From Strongyloides papillosus (Eukaryota > Nematoda > Chromadorea > Rhabditida > Strongyloididae), in contig SRSI01000046.1 in assembly GCA_005656395.1 (NCBI GenBank), positions 930,001 to 994,000 on the forward strand: 64,000 nt of DNA, given 5' to 3'. The position numbers and the translations under genes are program-made. Positions within the stretch are counted from its first letter, which is position 1. Every line of letters begins with the position of its first letter. The notes below the pieces were generated by a model. It was not told the origin of the DNA. It saw only the letters and a list, made by a program, of their open reading frames with translations, and searched no databases. Of the stretch, positions 40,769 to 53,172 are shown piece after piece.

Positions 40769-43697
40769 TCATTCCAACTGAATTTTATAATGTTTTAATT
40801 GCCTTATGTGGGCATAGGTATATACTCTTTCTCCTTTTACGTGTTTATGTATTATTCTCCCAGCATTTGAGACTTTGCTTAATTTGCAGTCTCCTGTTTC
40901 TTCGTTAATTTCCATGATACAATATGGTCCATCATATCGTTCATGAAGTTTCTTTTTATTTCCTACTTTATCTAGTATAGCACGTAATACTAGATCTCCG
41001 TCGTTGAAACTGTGTTTCTTTTTGATTGCTTGTTTTTCTCTGTGTTTATTTAGTTTTTCTTTTACTTTCGCTATTATTTCGTCGTGATTGACTAATGTTT
41101 CTGGTTGATCCAAGTGGTTGATCATGGAGAGAATATCAACCGCTACATTTTTAACTCTCCCATGCATCAGCTCAAATGGTTTTTGATTTGTTGTGGAGTG
41201 TATTTGATTGTTGTATACTCCTATAATTGTAGGGATGATAATGTCCCAATTTTCTTCTGCTTGATAGCATGCTATCGCTTCGTTGATAGTTCTATTTGAT
41301 CTTTCCACTAGACCATTGCTATCATGGTTGTATGCAATTGATGTTCGAACTTCAACGTTCCAATTTTTCATGAAGTCGTTGAACAATTTTGATGTAAAGT
41401 ATTTTGCATTATCCAGACGTATTGTTTTTGGAGGTCCATACCTTGAAAATATTTGACTGTTGACTTCGTAAATGATATCTTCTGCTTTGATTCTTCTTAA
41501 TGGTATGACTACCATGAATTTTGAAAAATCGTCAATTGCTACAAGTAGGTATTCGTTCTTTCTTTGTGTAGTGGACATTGGCCCTCAGATATCAATATTC
41601 AATCTTTCCCAAGGTCTTTCTGGAATGTGCCATGTTCCTTTCCATTCAGAAGTCGTGTTTGCTTGATATTTTATTTTCTGGCAAACATCACAATTCAGTT
41701 GTATGTTCATATTTTCCCACCAAAAGTATTTCTGAATAATTTCCTTGATTCTCCTTATCCCAAAGTGTCTTCCAATCTTTGGGTTTTCGTGTATCTAACT
41801 TACAAGTTTTATTCTTTCTCCGTCTGGAACATAAAATTTTTCTTCTTCTTTAATTTTGATTATTATTAAGTTTCTCAGCCTTCTAAATTGATTCTTCATT
41901 TCGTTCTGGAGAAATTTCTCGTTTCTTCTTGAGGTTTGCCACCCCTCCATGTTAAGAGATGTCCGCATCTCCTTGAAATTGTTATCTTTTGAAATTTTTC
42001 GGATTGTTTGAGCCATGAGTACCAGCGGTGCTGTTGATTCTGGGTTGCGTAAAAATAAGTCGGCTATTACGTTTGCTTTTCCTTCTTTGTAAAATATGTT
42101 TAAGTTGTAGGCGGAAAGTGCTAATTGGTATCAGCGAAGTTTAGACTGGTTTTCTTTTGGTAATTTAATGGCCAAAACGGCTCTTTGGTCTGTAAAAACA
42201 TCGGTTACCTTACCTTCAATATAGTGTCGAAATTGTTTAACTGCGTATACCAGGGCAAGGGCTTCCTTTTCTACCACTTGCCATCGTTTCTCTACTTCCT
42301 GGAGTGTTCTGCTAGCACAGGCAATAATTCTTGGGTAATTATCCTCCAAATGTTCTTGTAATAGTACTGCTCCTATTGCAAATTCAGAAGCATCCGTATG
42401 AATTATGAAATTTCTAGACATGTCGGGTGCAGCTAATATAGAAGCTGTTTTCAATTTAGATTTTAATTCTTGGAATGCCTTATCTTGATCTGCAGTCCAT
42501 TTGAATTCCACTTTTTCGCTAAGTAGTTTCGTCAATGGTGATGCAATCTTGGCATAGTCTAAGATGAATCTTCTGAAATAGTTTGTTGCTCCTAGAAAAC
42601 TTCGTATCCCTTTTCTCGTTGCTGGTACTTCTAGTTTGTCGATAGCTGCAACTTTCTTTTCATCTATTTCGATTCCTTTTTCAGAAATTATGTGTCCCGG
42701 AAATTCAACGCGGCTTTGCATGAATGTTGTTTTCTTCAATTTCACTTTTAATCCAGTCGCTCGTAATCTTCTGAAGACTTCTTTCACTTGTTCCATGTGG
42801 TCTTCTCGTTTTCCAAAGATAATAATGTCGTCAAGATAAACTGCAACGTATTCCCTAGGATCTCCAAAAGTATGCTCCATGACATTTTGGAAGGTTGCTG
42901 GGCTACCAGCTAGGCCCATAGGGGTTACTTTGTATTCGTAGAGTCCTCTAGGTGTTATGAAAGCCGTAATTTCTCTTGAATTCTTTTCCAAAGGAATTTG
43001 GAAAAAGCCTGCTGCCAAGTCGATTGTTGTATACGTCTCCTTTCCGGCGATCTTTTCTAGGATGTTCTCGATTAGAGGTAAAACGGAGACTTCAGGTTTG
43101 GTTAATAAGTTAACTTGCCTGTAGTCCACAACTTTTCTTAATTCGCCGCTTTTCTTCTTCACCATCACCACTGGTGAAGCCCATGCTGATTTCGATTTGG
43201 TTATCTGGTCGTTTGATTCAAAGTCTTTAACTGTTTCCATCATGGCATCGACATGTTCCTGTCGATACTTTCTAAATACATGTTGCACCGGTTTAGCTCC
43301 TTCTTTCAATAAAATCTGGTGTTGTATAGGTCCATTATATCGGCCCGGATCGTGTTGGTATTCGTAAAATATAGTTTTGTATCTTCTGATAAGCGGTTGT
43401 ATTTCAATGGGTATATTCGTGATTTGCATTAATTCTTCGTTGATCAGGGGTGTCTCTAATCGTTTCTCGGGTAATTCGGCTTCCCATTCTGCTTCGTCGG
43501 CTACAAATTCGTCTTCTGCCCTGAATATTTCGTCTGGTTGTATTTGAACAGCAAGGCAAATAGGGGCATTCTTCATAAATTTCACTGCCTTTTTTCCTGT
43601 ATTCCATATTTGTACCTGAGTTTCATTATTTTTTATTTGATTAACACCCTTAATTGGTTTAATGCAGAAGGAAATAAAGAAATTTTTATTATCTTTT
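40769..43697 (-). pseudogene. Gypsy B pol: RT, RNase H, integrase, broken
   Basis: The minus-strand frame is open from about 43697, earlier than the first Met at 43585. RT carries [31 protein letters not shown] and YLDD. RNase H carries [19 protein letters not shown] and TDQRAVL. Integrase (40769-41578) carries AIDDFSKF, RLDNAKYF and NGLVERSNRT. Stops at about 42128 (TGA), 41793 (TAG) and 41577 (TGA) break it. The first replaces a conserved arginine (CGA to TGA). Gag and protease are missing: upstream lies the large inverted repeat. B belongs to a different gypsy lineage from A and C. Confidence 0.9.
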
Positions 43698-44914
43698 AGA
43701 TATAGAAGACAGTCTTCTAGTAGCTAGCTCTCTTTAATTGAAATTCTGGAAATTTCCAGGCTGTATAACATTTTCGGTGTTTATTTTCAATATCAACTTT
43801 TTGAGAGAATTATCGTACCATAATGGTAGTCTATAAGAACCAAAATACATGCATTTTCCATTAAAATAGTGATTGTTTAACTTAAGATTTTTCATACGTG
43901 TCCATCATACTATCACTTTTGTGGCTAGATTTTCAAATACGTAAAATATCTCTTCTACAATTTTAGTTATCATACTTAAAAATCTTTGACATATAATGTA
44001 CTTTCAGGAAAGCGACTCTTGTATTGAAAATATCATAAATTTAAATTATGAAAATAAAAGAATATTTAATATTTATTTTTTACAGAATAATTGTATCAGT
44101 GTAGCTTTTAAATTTTCCACACATTGATGTATTATTCATTCTATTATTGTTATTATTTTGAACAATAATTAACTAATTCTTTATCAATTTTATCGTTTAC
44201 TATGCTTAAATTTATCATTTCTTAGCCGATTGCTTTTTGAATATTTTTTCCTTAAATTTTTCGTTATATTCAAATAGCTTTAATAAATGTTTCTACAATT
44301 TAAAGATTTTGTACAAGCTCGAAATATACAAAGTTTTTAGCATTATTGAAGTTATGGACATCATATTTCACTTTTTCAATGCCTTTTCACTGTCATTTTA
44401 AAACTTGATGAAGTAATTTCAAAGTTATCGAATTTATATTTGAAAGACTAAAATTTGTTATTTCATCAATTGATATTGAGCTTAAATATTAATTATTCAT
44501 ATTTATTTTTTTACTTATGTAGAAAATTACAAAAGTATTTCATAATTTAATTAAATCCAAGTATCTCTCTAAAAAGAGACAACAATGTTAGTAAATTATA
44601 TGCAAATTAAAATTAAATTCGTTATAAGACGGAATTATTTTAGCAAGATTAATGGCATTTAATTTCAATAGTCAATCGTATGTACAAGATGGTCAGCCAG
44701 AACATCTTTGCCAGAAATAATTTTGTGGACATCACTACAAATCAATGGAAATTTGATCTTTTAATTTAAAGAAATCTATTGCAATTTTCTGTAAAATTTA
44801 AGAAGTTGATTATAATCAGATTAAATATCTCTACATTTCAACAATATCAAAATACTTTAACATCTCAAGTTTATTAAATAAAAATTAAATACTCGGACAA
44901 TTATAGTACTTCTC

Positions 44915-46077
44915 TACACACAGAGACGATCTCATCATTATTTTCCCTATTCAATCATTTTCTTCCCTATTCAATCATTTTCTTTCCTAAAAAATTATTT
45001 TTTTCTCTAAAAAATCATTTTTTTTCTTGAATGTATATTTTTTTATTTTTAAAATCATAAGTTAATTTGGTCACAAAATATTTTAACAACAATATAACAT
45101 GCAATAAAAAAATAGTTTTTTTTATAGATTAAAAATGTAAAATATGAATTAGTATTATTTAGAAATAATATAATTATTTAGTAATTTTTTTTGATATTTT
45201 GGCTAAATATTTATGAGATTTTAAGTGATAATTAAATGAAATAAAACTATTGTTAAACAATTTAGTTAGTGAAAAGGAAATCAAAGAAATTTTTTTGATA
45301 CACAATTCATATCAATATGTGATTTAAAAATATAAATATTTTATTTGAAATATATTCTTTATCATTGGTCATAATAATTAAACATTATATATCTACATTT
45401 GAAATAAATTATTGTAAAACTTAATCTTACTCGTATATGAAAAAGTTTTTGTTTTAAAAAAAAATTTATAAATAATTAAAACATAGATATAGACATTTTT
45501 ATAAAGTCCATTTTTTTAGCTTCAAAATATTATTACATTTCTTAGTGTTATAACTTTTTTATTCTTCGTAAAAATTTATATTGTTATATTTTTAGTTAGC
45601 TTGGCTTGCTTTATACAAATAAATTCACGATCAGAATTAAACAACTTATTTTTATACAGTTATTGATATTTTATTGCTTAAACAAAATAAACCGTCACAC
45701 AAAAACTTTTGAAGTATATAATCTATCTAACAATAAAAAAAATAATTAACAAAAAATTACCGGACATTCTTCTTTGATTTTTAATTAATTATTTCGAAAA
45801 TATAGTAGTAATCCTCAAAAATATGTTAGTCTGGAATATTTTATAGTTTAATTGTTTGTCTACGTTAAACTATTCAATGTAAAAATATAATATTAACAAA
45901 AAAAATGTAAATTAATTATATTTAAAATTAAATTTTTTTAGAGAAAAAAATGAATTAATGGGGAAGAAAATGCTTGAATAGGAAAGAAAATGATTGGATA
46001 GGGAACGAAATTATATAAATAATTAAATTTGAATAATGTTTTTGGGGAAAAAAATGATGAGATTGTCTCTGTGTGTA
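44915..46077. mobile_element. MITE M3 nested in the left arm
   Basis: The ends are inverted repeats TACACACAGAGAC...ATCTCATCATT, with TA at both outer positions, suggesting a TA target duplication. Just inside each end are reiterated units of the type CCCTATTCAATCATTTTCTT. The mirrored copy lies at about 61.02-62.20 kb. A 64-codon frame crossing the right end occurs in both arms and is chance. Confidence 0.75.
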
Positions 46078-46696
46078 CTTGCCATAATTTCCTAATACTT
46101 AATAACACGTCAGTCGATGTCGGTTTTAACATAGCGAAAGTTACACAAAATAATAGATAAGCACAAAATAATTAAGTATAAAATAAATGTGATAGAGTAT
46201 ATACTATATGTTTATATACTTTTTTTTGAGATATTTGTATTTAGTACAATAAAATATTTTTGAAATACAATTGTTATAAATATGTGTAAGATATTACATG
46301 CAATTCAAAACAACAATAGATAATATATGTGAAATATATTGGTAAGATATAAAATAATAATTAAAAATTTATAATCGTAAATGTAATCAAAATAACATAA
46401 AAAATTAAAAAAATTTTAGACATACAACGTGCCTAATTAAGAAAGGAAAGATATGAGGAAAACAACTAACTAAACTTATCTGTCAGAGTAATCTCCTTAA
46501 AATTCGGATGCCAGGATCGCCATGTGGTGGTAACAACACCATATAATGATGAGTATGAGTAACTCAAAACTTTATAAGAACTAAAGATACAATAAAGACA
46601 TGTTATACATATAATAGTTATTTTTTTGTGTCAAACATCATATTTGACGCAGCAAAGAAAATAAGTTACTGATCTTATATCTTCATGAGATTATAG

Positions 46697-46968
46697 GAAT
46701 AGGTACAAAAGAAGTTGGGCTTTCAGAATCAGCAAATAGAATCAAAATATCTTTTCTTAGAAAAAAGTTAATCTCCAGATATGCCAAAAATGACCCTAAA
46801 TTTTGAAGATCTACAACTTCTCTCAGAATTCACATTTTGTTGTAAAATCTATATAATCAGAATGGTATATATCTTAGCTACACAATGGCTTTAATACTAC
46901 ATTTGCAACTTACCTACAAAAAAAGTTATAAATACGATTATCTAGGGAGTTAATTATGGAACACCTTG
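46697..46968 (-). mobile_element. Fragment related to fold-back element M1
   Basis: The outer end GGAGTTAATTATGGAACACC and the inner GGTACAAAAGAAGTTGGGCTTTC correspond in order to one arm of M1 (7.25-7.53 kb), with many differences. No partner arm is seen nearby, so this is a one-ended remnant. Its mirror lies at 60.15-60.43 kb. Confidence 0.6.
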
Positions 46969-47782
46969 TATAAGTACGTTATTAATCTTACATCACCATT
47001 ATATTTTATTAGTTTTTAGTACAATCAACATTAATTAACTTTTACAGTTTAATTTTTCTAATGAAAGGTAATTGGAAAAACACTTTCTGTTGTTAACTTT
47101 CAAACACTTTTTACGTTTTACATATTATCTTTTCTTAGACATTCTACAGGGTAATCAGATAAAATCTTTCTTATGGCAATGCTTTAAAACCCATTTTTTA
47201 TGCTGAATTATTAATATTGTTCAAATATTTTAAGACTATTTAAATGTAAAAATATATAATCTGATAAGCTGATTATAATTAAATTCTTAAATTTTACAGA
47301 AAATTACTTTAGATTCTTTTAATTAAATGATTAAATTTTTATTGATTTGTGGTGATGTCCACGAAATTATTTCTGGCAAGAATGTTCTGGCTGGCCATCT
47401 TGTATATACCATAGACTATTGAAATTAAATGCCATTAATCTTGCTAAAATAATTCCGTCTTATAACGAATTTATTTTTAATTTGCATATAATTTACTAGA
47501 ATTGTTGTCTCTTTTAAAAGAGATACTTGGATTTAATTAAATTATGAAATATTTTTGTAACTTTTTACATAATAAAATTAATATGAATAATTAATATTCA
47601 AGCTTAAGATTAATAAATGAAATGATGACAAAACAAATTTTAGCGTTTTAATCATAAATTTGACAACTTTGAAATTGCTTCATCAAAGGAATCAAAAAAT
47701 TTCCAACATTTTTTAAAATGAAAAGTAAAAAATATTGAAAAAAATAAGTATAATGTTTATAGCTTCAGTAGTGCTAAAAACT

Positions 47783-48043
47783 TGTAATGTAGGGCACATT
47801 AATCTACTACCAACAACCCACATTCAATTCCAAGAAAACGTAACAACACATCAAAGCCCACATATACTTAGAAATCATTCCCAACCTCCTACTCACATCA
47901 CTGAAGCAATATATAAATACAAGCCTTTAGAACATCAAAGTAGTCTAGTTAAAAAATAATCTTCTAAAATGTTGTAACCTTATAATACCTTCTTGCTAAT
48001 AAAACTTACCTTTATTAAATCATCATTTCTATTTCATATAACA
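47783..48043 (+). repeat. Solo LTR (family E) in the left arm only
   Basis: A 261-bp block, TGTAATGTAGGG...ATATAACA, has no counterpart in the other arm copies. It is flanked by AACT and AATT, which fits a 4-bp target duplication with one change. It has ATATATAAATACAAG near 47910 and AATAAAACTT near 48000. It inserted after the arms were duplicated. Confidence 0.75.
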
Positions 48044-48175
48044 AATTTTGCATATCTCGAGCTTGTAAAAAATGTTTAATGTTGTAGAAACATTTAATGA
48101 AACTATTTGAATAAAACCAAAAAGTTAAAGAAAAAATATTCAAAAAAGCAATAGGCTATTCAAATGATAAATTTA

Positions 48176-48336
48176 ATCATTTAATTCCACCCCAATGCTG
48201 GATGGGACGTACCACTTGTAAAATATAAATATAATAACATTTTATAATTATGGGTAGTCTTAAAATATGTGAATATTAGTTAATTCATTATAATAAATAC
48301 CTACCTTTAATATTGTTTTATCATGGGGCCATTACA
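48176..48336 (+). repeat. 5' LTR remnant of C-type element
   Basis: The end ATCATGGGGCCATTACA matches the LTR end at about 59081. AATAAATACCTACCTTTAAT also aligns, as does the upstream CCACCCC...GGATGGGAC motif. The left end is cut at the junction with the inverted-repeat arm. A primer site follows directly. Confidence 0.7.
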
Positions 48337-48349
48337 TGGAGGTTCCACC
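48337..48349 (+). promoter_or_regulatory. C-type primer-binding site, tRNA-Gln type
   Basis: TGGAGGTTCCACC follows the LTR end CA, identical to the A1 site and again forming ATG at the junction. The sequence after it is not gag but the middle of an L gene in antisense, so gag and pol were deleted. Confidence 0.82.
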
Positions 48350-48965
48350 AAGTTATATTATTAATAACTCTTTCCAGTTCGGAATTCTCATTGAAGGGAA
48401 AGTAGCACCAAAGGGAATTTAGAGTACAACACTATTAAAATGGTTTTGTGGATCTTCATTATAAATTATGAGGAGAGAATTGGTTTTTAAAATAACTCCA
48501 TAGTTGATATATTTCGGTATACCATCTTCGAAACTAGCGGATGGAATGATTTGAGCTTTCCATTTATCTATTTTGTCCGCTTTGATAAGATGATGATAGG
48601 ATTCAAATAATTTTGAAGACATTAGACAACAATAAGATATGTTTTTAGATGACATGCGATCTAGTGCCCCTAGTAACTTAAAAGATTCTAATGATCTATT
48701 GTTGGTTTCTAACTGTTGAATGAATTCTTCAATAGGACATGTTGCTTCTTTCTTTTTCCTTTTCCATCGGAAGGAACTATAAAATAGTTTTAAATATAAG
48801 TATACTTAATTTACTATGAGGAGAATTAGATAAATTAATATGTTTATCTTCACTGCCTTTTTTAGGATAAATAGGTTTTGTAGCAACAATATCATTCTGT
48901 TTAGTATCATCATTGCTATTCTCATCAAGCAATTCGTCATCGTCAGAATTAATATCTTTATTCAT
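48350..48965 (-). pseudogene. Orphan gene L4, truncated
   Basis: The start MNKDINSDDDELL is at 48965. Exon 1 is acidic, then a 38-nt intron (GTAAAT...TTTATAG, about 48.79-48.83 kb) follows. The exon 2 start is damaged; the frame MSSKNISYCCLMSSKLFES...GVILKTNSLL follows, and a TAA at about 48419 stops it. The rest of the gene is missing: it is fused to the C-type primer site at a shared TCCAC, in the core region where L3 and L5 read WKELLIIYRGG. Such a microhomology junction points to an internal deletion that removed gag, pol and the L C-terminus. Confidence 0.7.
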
Positions 48966-49761
48966 ATTTGAAATGATGTAGATGAGAAAATAATTGGGAC
49001 CAAATAAGCCACTATCTTGAAGGGGGGATGGTAGGCATAAAATTTTGATAGTAAATCAAGATACTGGATTATTTAATGATCACAATTGTAAAGTTCTATT
49101 ACTTTTGTTTAATAGGCGAATTTTAAACTTAGTTTAAAGGAAGCATTTTAGCATATAAAGACTAATCAGTTAATTAATCGTAAGAAGAAATTTAATGTTA
49201 ACTGCTGTTATTTTATCAAATTCAATATATTCAAAATTTAGGATCATTAATTGCAGTATGAAGAAAAGAAATATTTTATGTTAACCAATATTAAATACCA
49301 GAAGGAATTTCCAATTATTATGGATGGTTATTGTCAAGTGTAAAGTTGGTTATTGCTATGATTTGATTCTATGATGGAAGAACATTTTATCTACTAGAAG
49401 CAGGAGATGAACATATTAGTTTCAACAGAAAGGTATTAGAAAGAATAATAAAGGAAGTAGATCCAATACAATTAAATTTATATTTTCAACTAATAATATC
49501 CCTGCAAGTATCATAATTGATAGTATAGACATTTTCTGGCAAGATGAATGAAGTATTGTTTTGTTATCATTAATCGCACGTCACCTTGCCACAAAAGGAA
49601 GAGAGCGGAAATGGATATTAATACAAGTAAAGAAATTTTATTGTATCTTTATTAAGTAAAGATTATAAAAAAGAACAATGTTTCATTAAGTGAAAGCGGA
49701 TAAAGTTAGCTCTCTTCAAAAAAAGACGTTAAAAAATGTAGATAAGAAATATTTAGATAAG
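48966..49761. promoter_or_regulatory. L4 upstream region and S2-L4 spacer
   Basis: About 49.01-49.09 kb repeats the block found upstream of L3 and L5 (AAGCCACTATCTTGAAGG on the plus strand). Similarity to the L3 upstream region continues to about 49.16 kb. The rest has no gene that I can see. Confidence 0.5.
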
Positions 49762-50004
49762 TTAATTTACACCCAAAGCATGTTCAAGAGAAGTTTGAGG
49801 TGCATTTTCTTCATTATTGAAATGTTGAGAGAACTTCTTCTTAAGGAATGAGAGAAGAGGTAACATGAAGAAGACAATTAGAGCTTCGAACACCTTCTTG
49901 AAAAGAGTCCAACCAACTCCTCCACGTTTAGAATTTCCTGAGCGATTAAGTTGACACCAATCACTCATGATAGCAATAGTAACTAGAAATAAAGAAGTAA
50001 ACAT
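49762..50004 (-). CDS. S2, small single-pass membrane protein
   Basis: The frame is 80 residues, but the likely start is the Met at 49968 (MSDWCQL), because TTTATTTCTAG, a good splice acceptor, lies just upstream and this start aligns with MVNWQQI of S1. Then come GNSKRGG, a hydrophobic segment (VFEALIVFFMLPLLSFL), KKKF and a short tail ending HALGVN. S2 lies upstream of L4 on the same strand, as S1 lies upstream of L2. No function can be assigned from sequence. A membrane-anchored accessory protein of the L module is an inference. Confidence 0.5.
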   Translation of the reverse strand: MFTSLFLVTIAIMSDWCQLNRSGNSKRGGVGWTLFKKVFEALIVFFMLPLLSFLKKKFSQHFNNEENAPQTSLEHALGVN

Positions 50005-50504
50005 TGTATGAGGTCACTATAGAAACGTACATCAATTGAAGTTATAAAAAAATTCCGGACATTATTGCATTAAGATCAAATACTGTGTGAGGATATTGCA
50101 AGGCTCAATATTCGTGCCACCACATTTTTTATAAAGCAGATAATTAACATTAATACACTAATTTAGCCTGGCACAACATTTTTTTTACCGCGGATATAAT
50201 AAAGTTTACAATTATATTCTATATAATAAGATAACATTTGTTTTTTTTAAAAAAAAGTCTAATCACATCATCCACTAGTGATTTTAATAGTTGAAGGCAC
50301 CGCGTAATATTAAGTATTAAAACAAAACTCTATTAGATTTAAACTTTTTATACAATAACATAAGATTGCTCACATATTACGATGATAAGGCAATTAACCT
50401 TCCTCTTTATTTTAACGTCATAAAATTAGTATATATATCACTTTCTCGTATTATATTATTTTACTAAAACTTTTTAACACTTCTAATCACTCTCCTGTGC
50501 CATC
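50005..50504. other. Spacer with promoter of the gag gene
   Basis: AT-rich DNA. AGTATATATATC near 50429 is a TATA-like box about 75 bp before the gag-like gene. No LTR or primer site is recognisable here, which is unexpected for a gag gene. Confidence 0.4.
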
Positions 50505-51463
50505 ATGGCCTCTGGAATGTGGAAGAAACTGCTTCGACCCAAAATAGAAAAAAGTTCCAGTCACCAAGCCTTCATAGCAGCTTACATCGACTTGAAACCT
50601 ATTTGGCTGGAGAAGCAAAGCAAAGCAATTAACTCATCGCCTAATGAACAAAGACGGATAAGTTTGAAACAAAGTGATGCTCTTAAGACTTTAGTTTTTA
50701 ATTGTAGTCTAAATGAGGAAACTTATAGTAAAAATTATCCAGTACCTTTATTAACTAACAATGATTTAAACTTAGAGTTGAAACAGTATGAGAAAGATTT
50801 AGATGATACATTTAGGAAAGAAGTAGGTAAAATTATACCACTTCTCAAAGAACATACTATTCATGGTGTTGAAAAGTATTTAGCCACTTTTGATAAAGCA
50901 TTACTTTTCTTAGCTAAGACACAAGCACGAAAGGATATTCTTGATAGATTATCAGTATATTATGTACCCACACTGATAAAATTAGATAAGGGTTTAATAA
51001 CATATTATAATCAACACCTAAACAATAGAGACCCAGACGAATCGTATACTTTAACATTCACATTCATGGATATCATAGACTTAATGGAAAGAGATGGTCA
51101 TAGAGCTAGATTAGGTGAAGCCATATACCCTCCAAAACAAATAAATAAACCAATTGGTACTTACATCAAATCTTTTGAAAATTATGTGTTACCTATTGAC
51201 AGAATCCGAATGGATTCCATTACAATGTTAGAAAATAACCCACCAATATGGAGCGTAGACGCCAATTCATATCAGGGCTTGATGAAAACATAAGAATCAT
51301 TGTATCACAACCAGACCATAATTCTGAATGGTACTCTTTCATCCATCCTTACATAGAAGGATATACACGTCTGTATCCGAATCGTTCATTATACGGAAAT
51401 AGGTTAGAAAAACATAACAATCATACTACATACCATAAGTCACAATTTACCAGCAAATTTTAA
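50505..51463 (+). pseudogene. Gag-like gene without pol, frameshifted
   Basis: A 262-residue frame (50505-51293) reads on, after one frameshift near 51250, into RRRQFISGLDENIRIIVSQPDHNSEW, a typical capsid C-terminal end of LTR-element Gag. The region 51464-51730 continues in an asparagine-rich, nucleic-acid-binding-like style but with stops. No protease or RT follows. A purine tract and a 3' LTR close the unit at 51911. No matching 5' LTR is visible; the gene seems to start from its own TATA box. It is either a deleted element or a separate gag gene beside an unrelated LTR. Confidence 0.6.
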
Positions 51464-51910
51464 AAAAACAATTTTAATAAGAGTAGTCAAAATAATCTTA
51501 ATGGTACCAAAAACAATGACAACAATTTTAGACCACAATTCAAAAATAATAAACCGCAAAATAAGTTCATTACCCCATGATTTTTAAAAACTAAACCTAG
51601 CAATACATTTAACAAAAACATTAACACATTTAAACAAAAAAATACTAACCAATATAAACATAATACGCACAAAAATTATAACAAAAAATCAACCTACTAT
51701 CTTAAGAACAGCAACAAGATAACAGCCTAACGAAAAATTTGATAACTGATAAGAAAAATTAATTGTTAAAGAAAAGACTCTGTACCAAGCAACCGATAAC
51801 AAAACAGACGTTCTTAATGAGACTGAACGATTACTGATAAAAACACATACAAACAAAACACGAAATTTTAATATAAGCTTTTATAGGATAACAAAAGCTT
51901 CAAAGGGGGG
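51464..51910 (+). other. Asn-rich gag tail and purine tract
   Basis: Codon-like, asparagine- and lysine-rich sequence with several stops lies after gag. It is followed by non-coding DNA and, at 51901-51910, CAAAGGGGGG, a polypurine tract directly before an LTR. Confidence 0.5.
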
Positions 51911-52138
51911 TGTAATGAAGATATGATAAACACCTACGGATAGGTGGAGATTAAACAGGAATATAAAACCCACATTTATTATTTAGTTAGAGAGATTTTT
52001 ATGTTAATTATTATTTAGCTTATATTAAATTTCATAATAAAAATACTTGCTTCTTATATTAATCTTATATCTTTATCTTAGTATATCTTGGGTTGAGGTC
52101 CCTAAATGGGATCTCCCCATGATAACAATTTTGTTACA
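51911..52138 (+). repeat. 3' LTR (family G)
   Basis: The block begins TGTAATGAAGAT and ends TTTTGTTACA, directly after a purine tract. It has the inverted repeat CACCTA CGGA TAGGTG near 51935, AATATAAAACCC about 15 bp further, and ATAATAAAAATAC near 52038. No second copy is present in the window. Confidence 0.7.
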
Positions 52139-52223
52139 CTTCAATTAGAGAAATTCTGAAAAAACATTTAAATAATCAAAATTTAGATAGGTTAAATATT
52201 TTATTAATTAAAATTTTTTTCAG

Positions 52224-52393
52224 AAAGTACAGCACATGGAAATGTACCATCAGAAGATGGTATAAAAAATTTTAGAGCTCTAGTTTTATTGACAACTGTT
52301 AAGCCCAGTAAAGAACTTTTAAATGGTGTCAAAGACACCGTTAAAATTGAAGTTAAAAATTCATTGGATTCATTTACTACTATTAAGGCATAA
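52224..52393 (+). CDS. Orphan 3' exon
   Basis: TTTTTTTCAG directly precedes an open stretch of 56 codons reading STAHGNVPSEDG...SLDSFTTIKA and ending TAA. Composition is protein-like and unlike the surrounding AT-rich DNA. It would be the last exon of a gene whose earlier exons may lie left of the family G LTR. No family is recognised. Confidence 0.35.
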
Positions 52394-53172
52394 ATAATGC
52401 TTTTCTATGATTCATTTTGTTATTATTTTGTTTAAATTTATTTTTAAATTTTTTTTGTAATTCATTGTGTAATTCTTTTTTTAATTCATTTCTAAACTTT
52501 TTTGAAATTCATTGTGTAATTCTTTTTTAATCCATTTTTTAAATAAAGTTTTTGTAATAAATTTTTCAGTACATTTCTGTCATATTCCTTCTCAAAATGA
52601 AATATGCAAAAATGGATTATTATCAAATAAATCATTACATATAAGTTGACAATTGAATTATTACTGATAAACTGTTGATAAAAAATTTTTTTCATAAAAA
52701 ATAACTAATGATAAAGTCTCTGAGAAAGTTAAAAATATTTGAATCTGTGAAAGGTAAAAGATCATCAACCTTAATAGAAGTACTAAAAGAGAGATAAATG
52801 AAGATACTTTTATGATTTAATATACAGTGAAAAGGTATTGAAAAGCAGGTGATTCTTAAATTATATTAATAAAAAATAATAAATACAAAGCTGTCATTAT
52901 TGTATAATTTATCATAGAATATTTAACAAAAGAATATTGTAAAATAAAGATCGCATGTATGCATCTTTTATACGCTAATGTACATATAAGAAATATAATT
53001 TTATATTATAAAAAAGGAAAATTAATATTTTAATAATATTTATTATTAAGATTATATACTATTTTTTTTCTTATTAATTTTTTAAACTTCGCGTATTATT
53101 AAAGTGATTTTTTTGATATTATAATTTTAATAACAATATTATATTTCCAGATAATCGTTCATTTATCTAAAA
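52394..53172. other. AT-rich spacer
   Basis: No gene. TTATATTTCCAG at about 53140-53151 is a likely splice acceptor in the leader of the gene that starts at 53173, so the promoter probably lies within this region. Confidence 0.45.

Larger units (their letters stand above)
43698..48175 (+). repeat. Left arm of large inverted duplication
   Basis: This arm is matched in inverted orientation by about 59.19-63.49 kb. The 43.70-44.15 kb segment and most of 44.15-45.1 kb pair with 63.49-62.97 kb and 62.97-62.0 kb almost base for base by eye. Within the arm, 44.15-44.88 kb is itself an inverted repeat of 47.28-48.17 kb, so the core looks like a ~4-kb DNA element with terminal arms of about 0.7 kb. 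Nested inside are MITE M3, an M1-like fragment and a solo LTR. No transposase frame is visible. Confidence 0.88.

Noticed and set aside
45938..46132. 64-codon ORF repeated at 60992-61186
   Set aside because: Both copies lie across a MITE end inside the inverted arms; the frame is phenylalanine-rich low-complexity sequence with no coding signs. It recurs only because the arms are duplicated.
44151..48175. Transposase gene inside the arm element
   Set aside because: No open frame on either strand of either arm carries a transposase motif; the arms are treated as non-autonomous.
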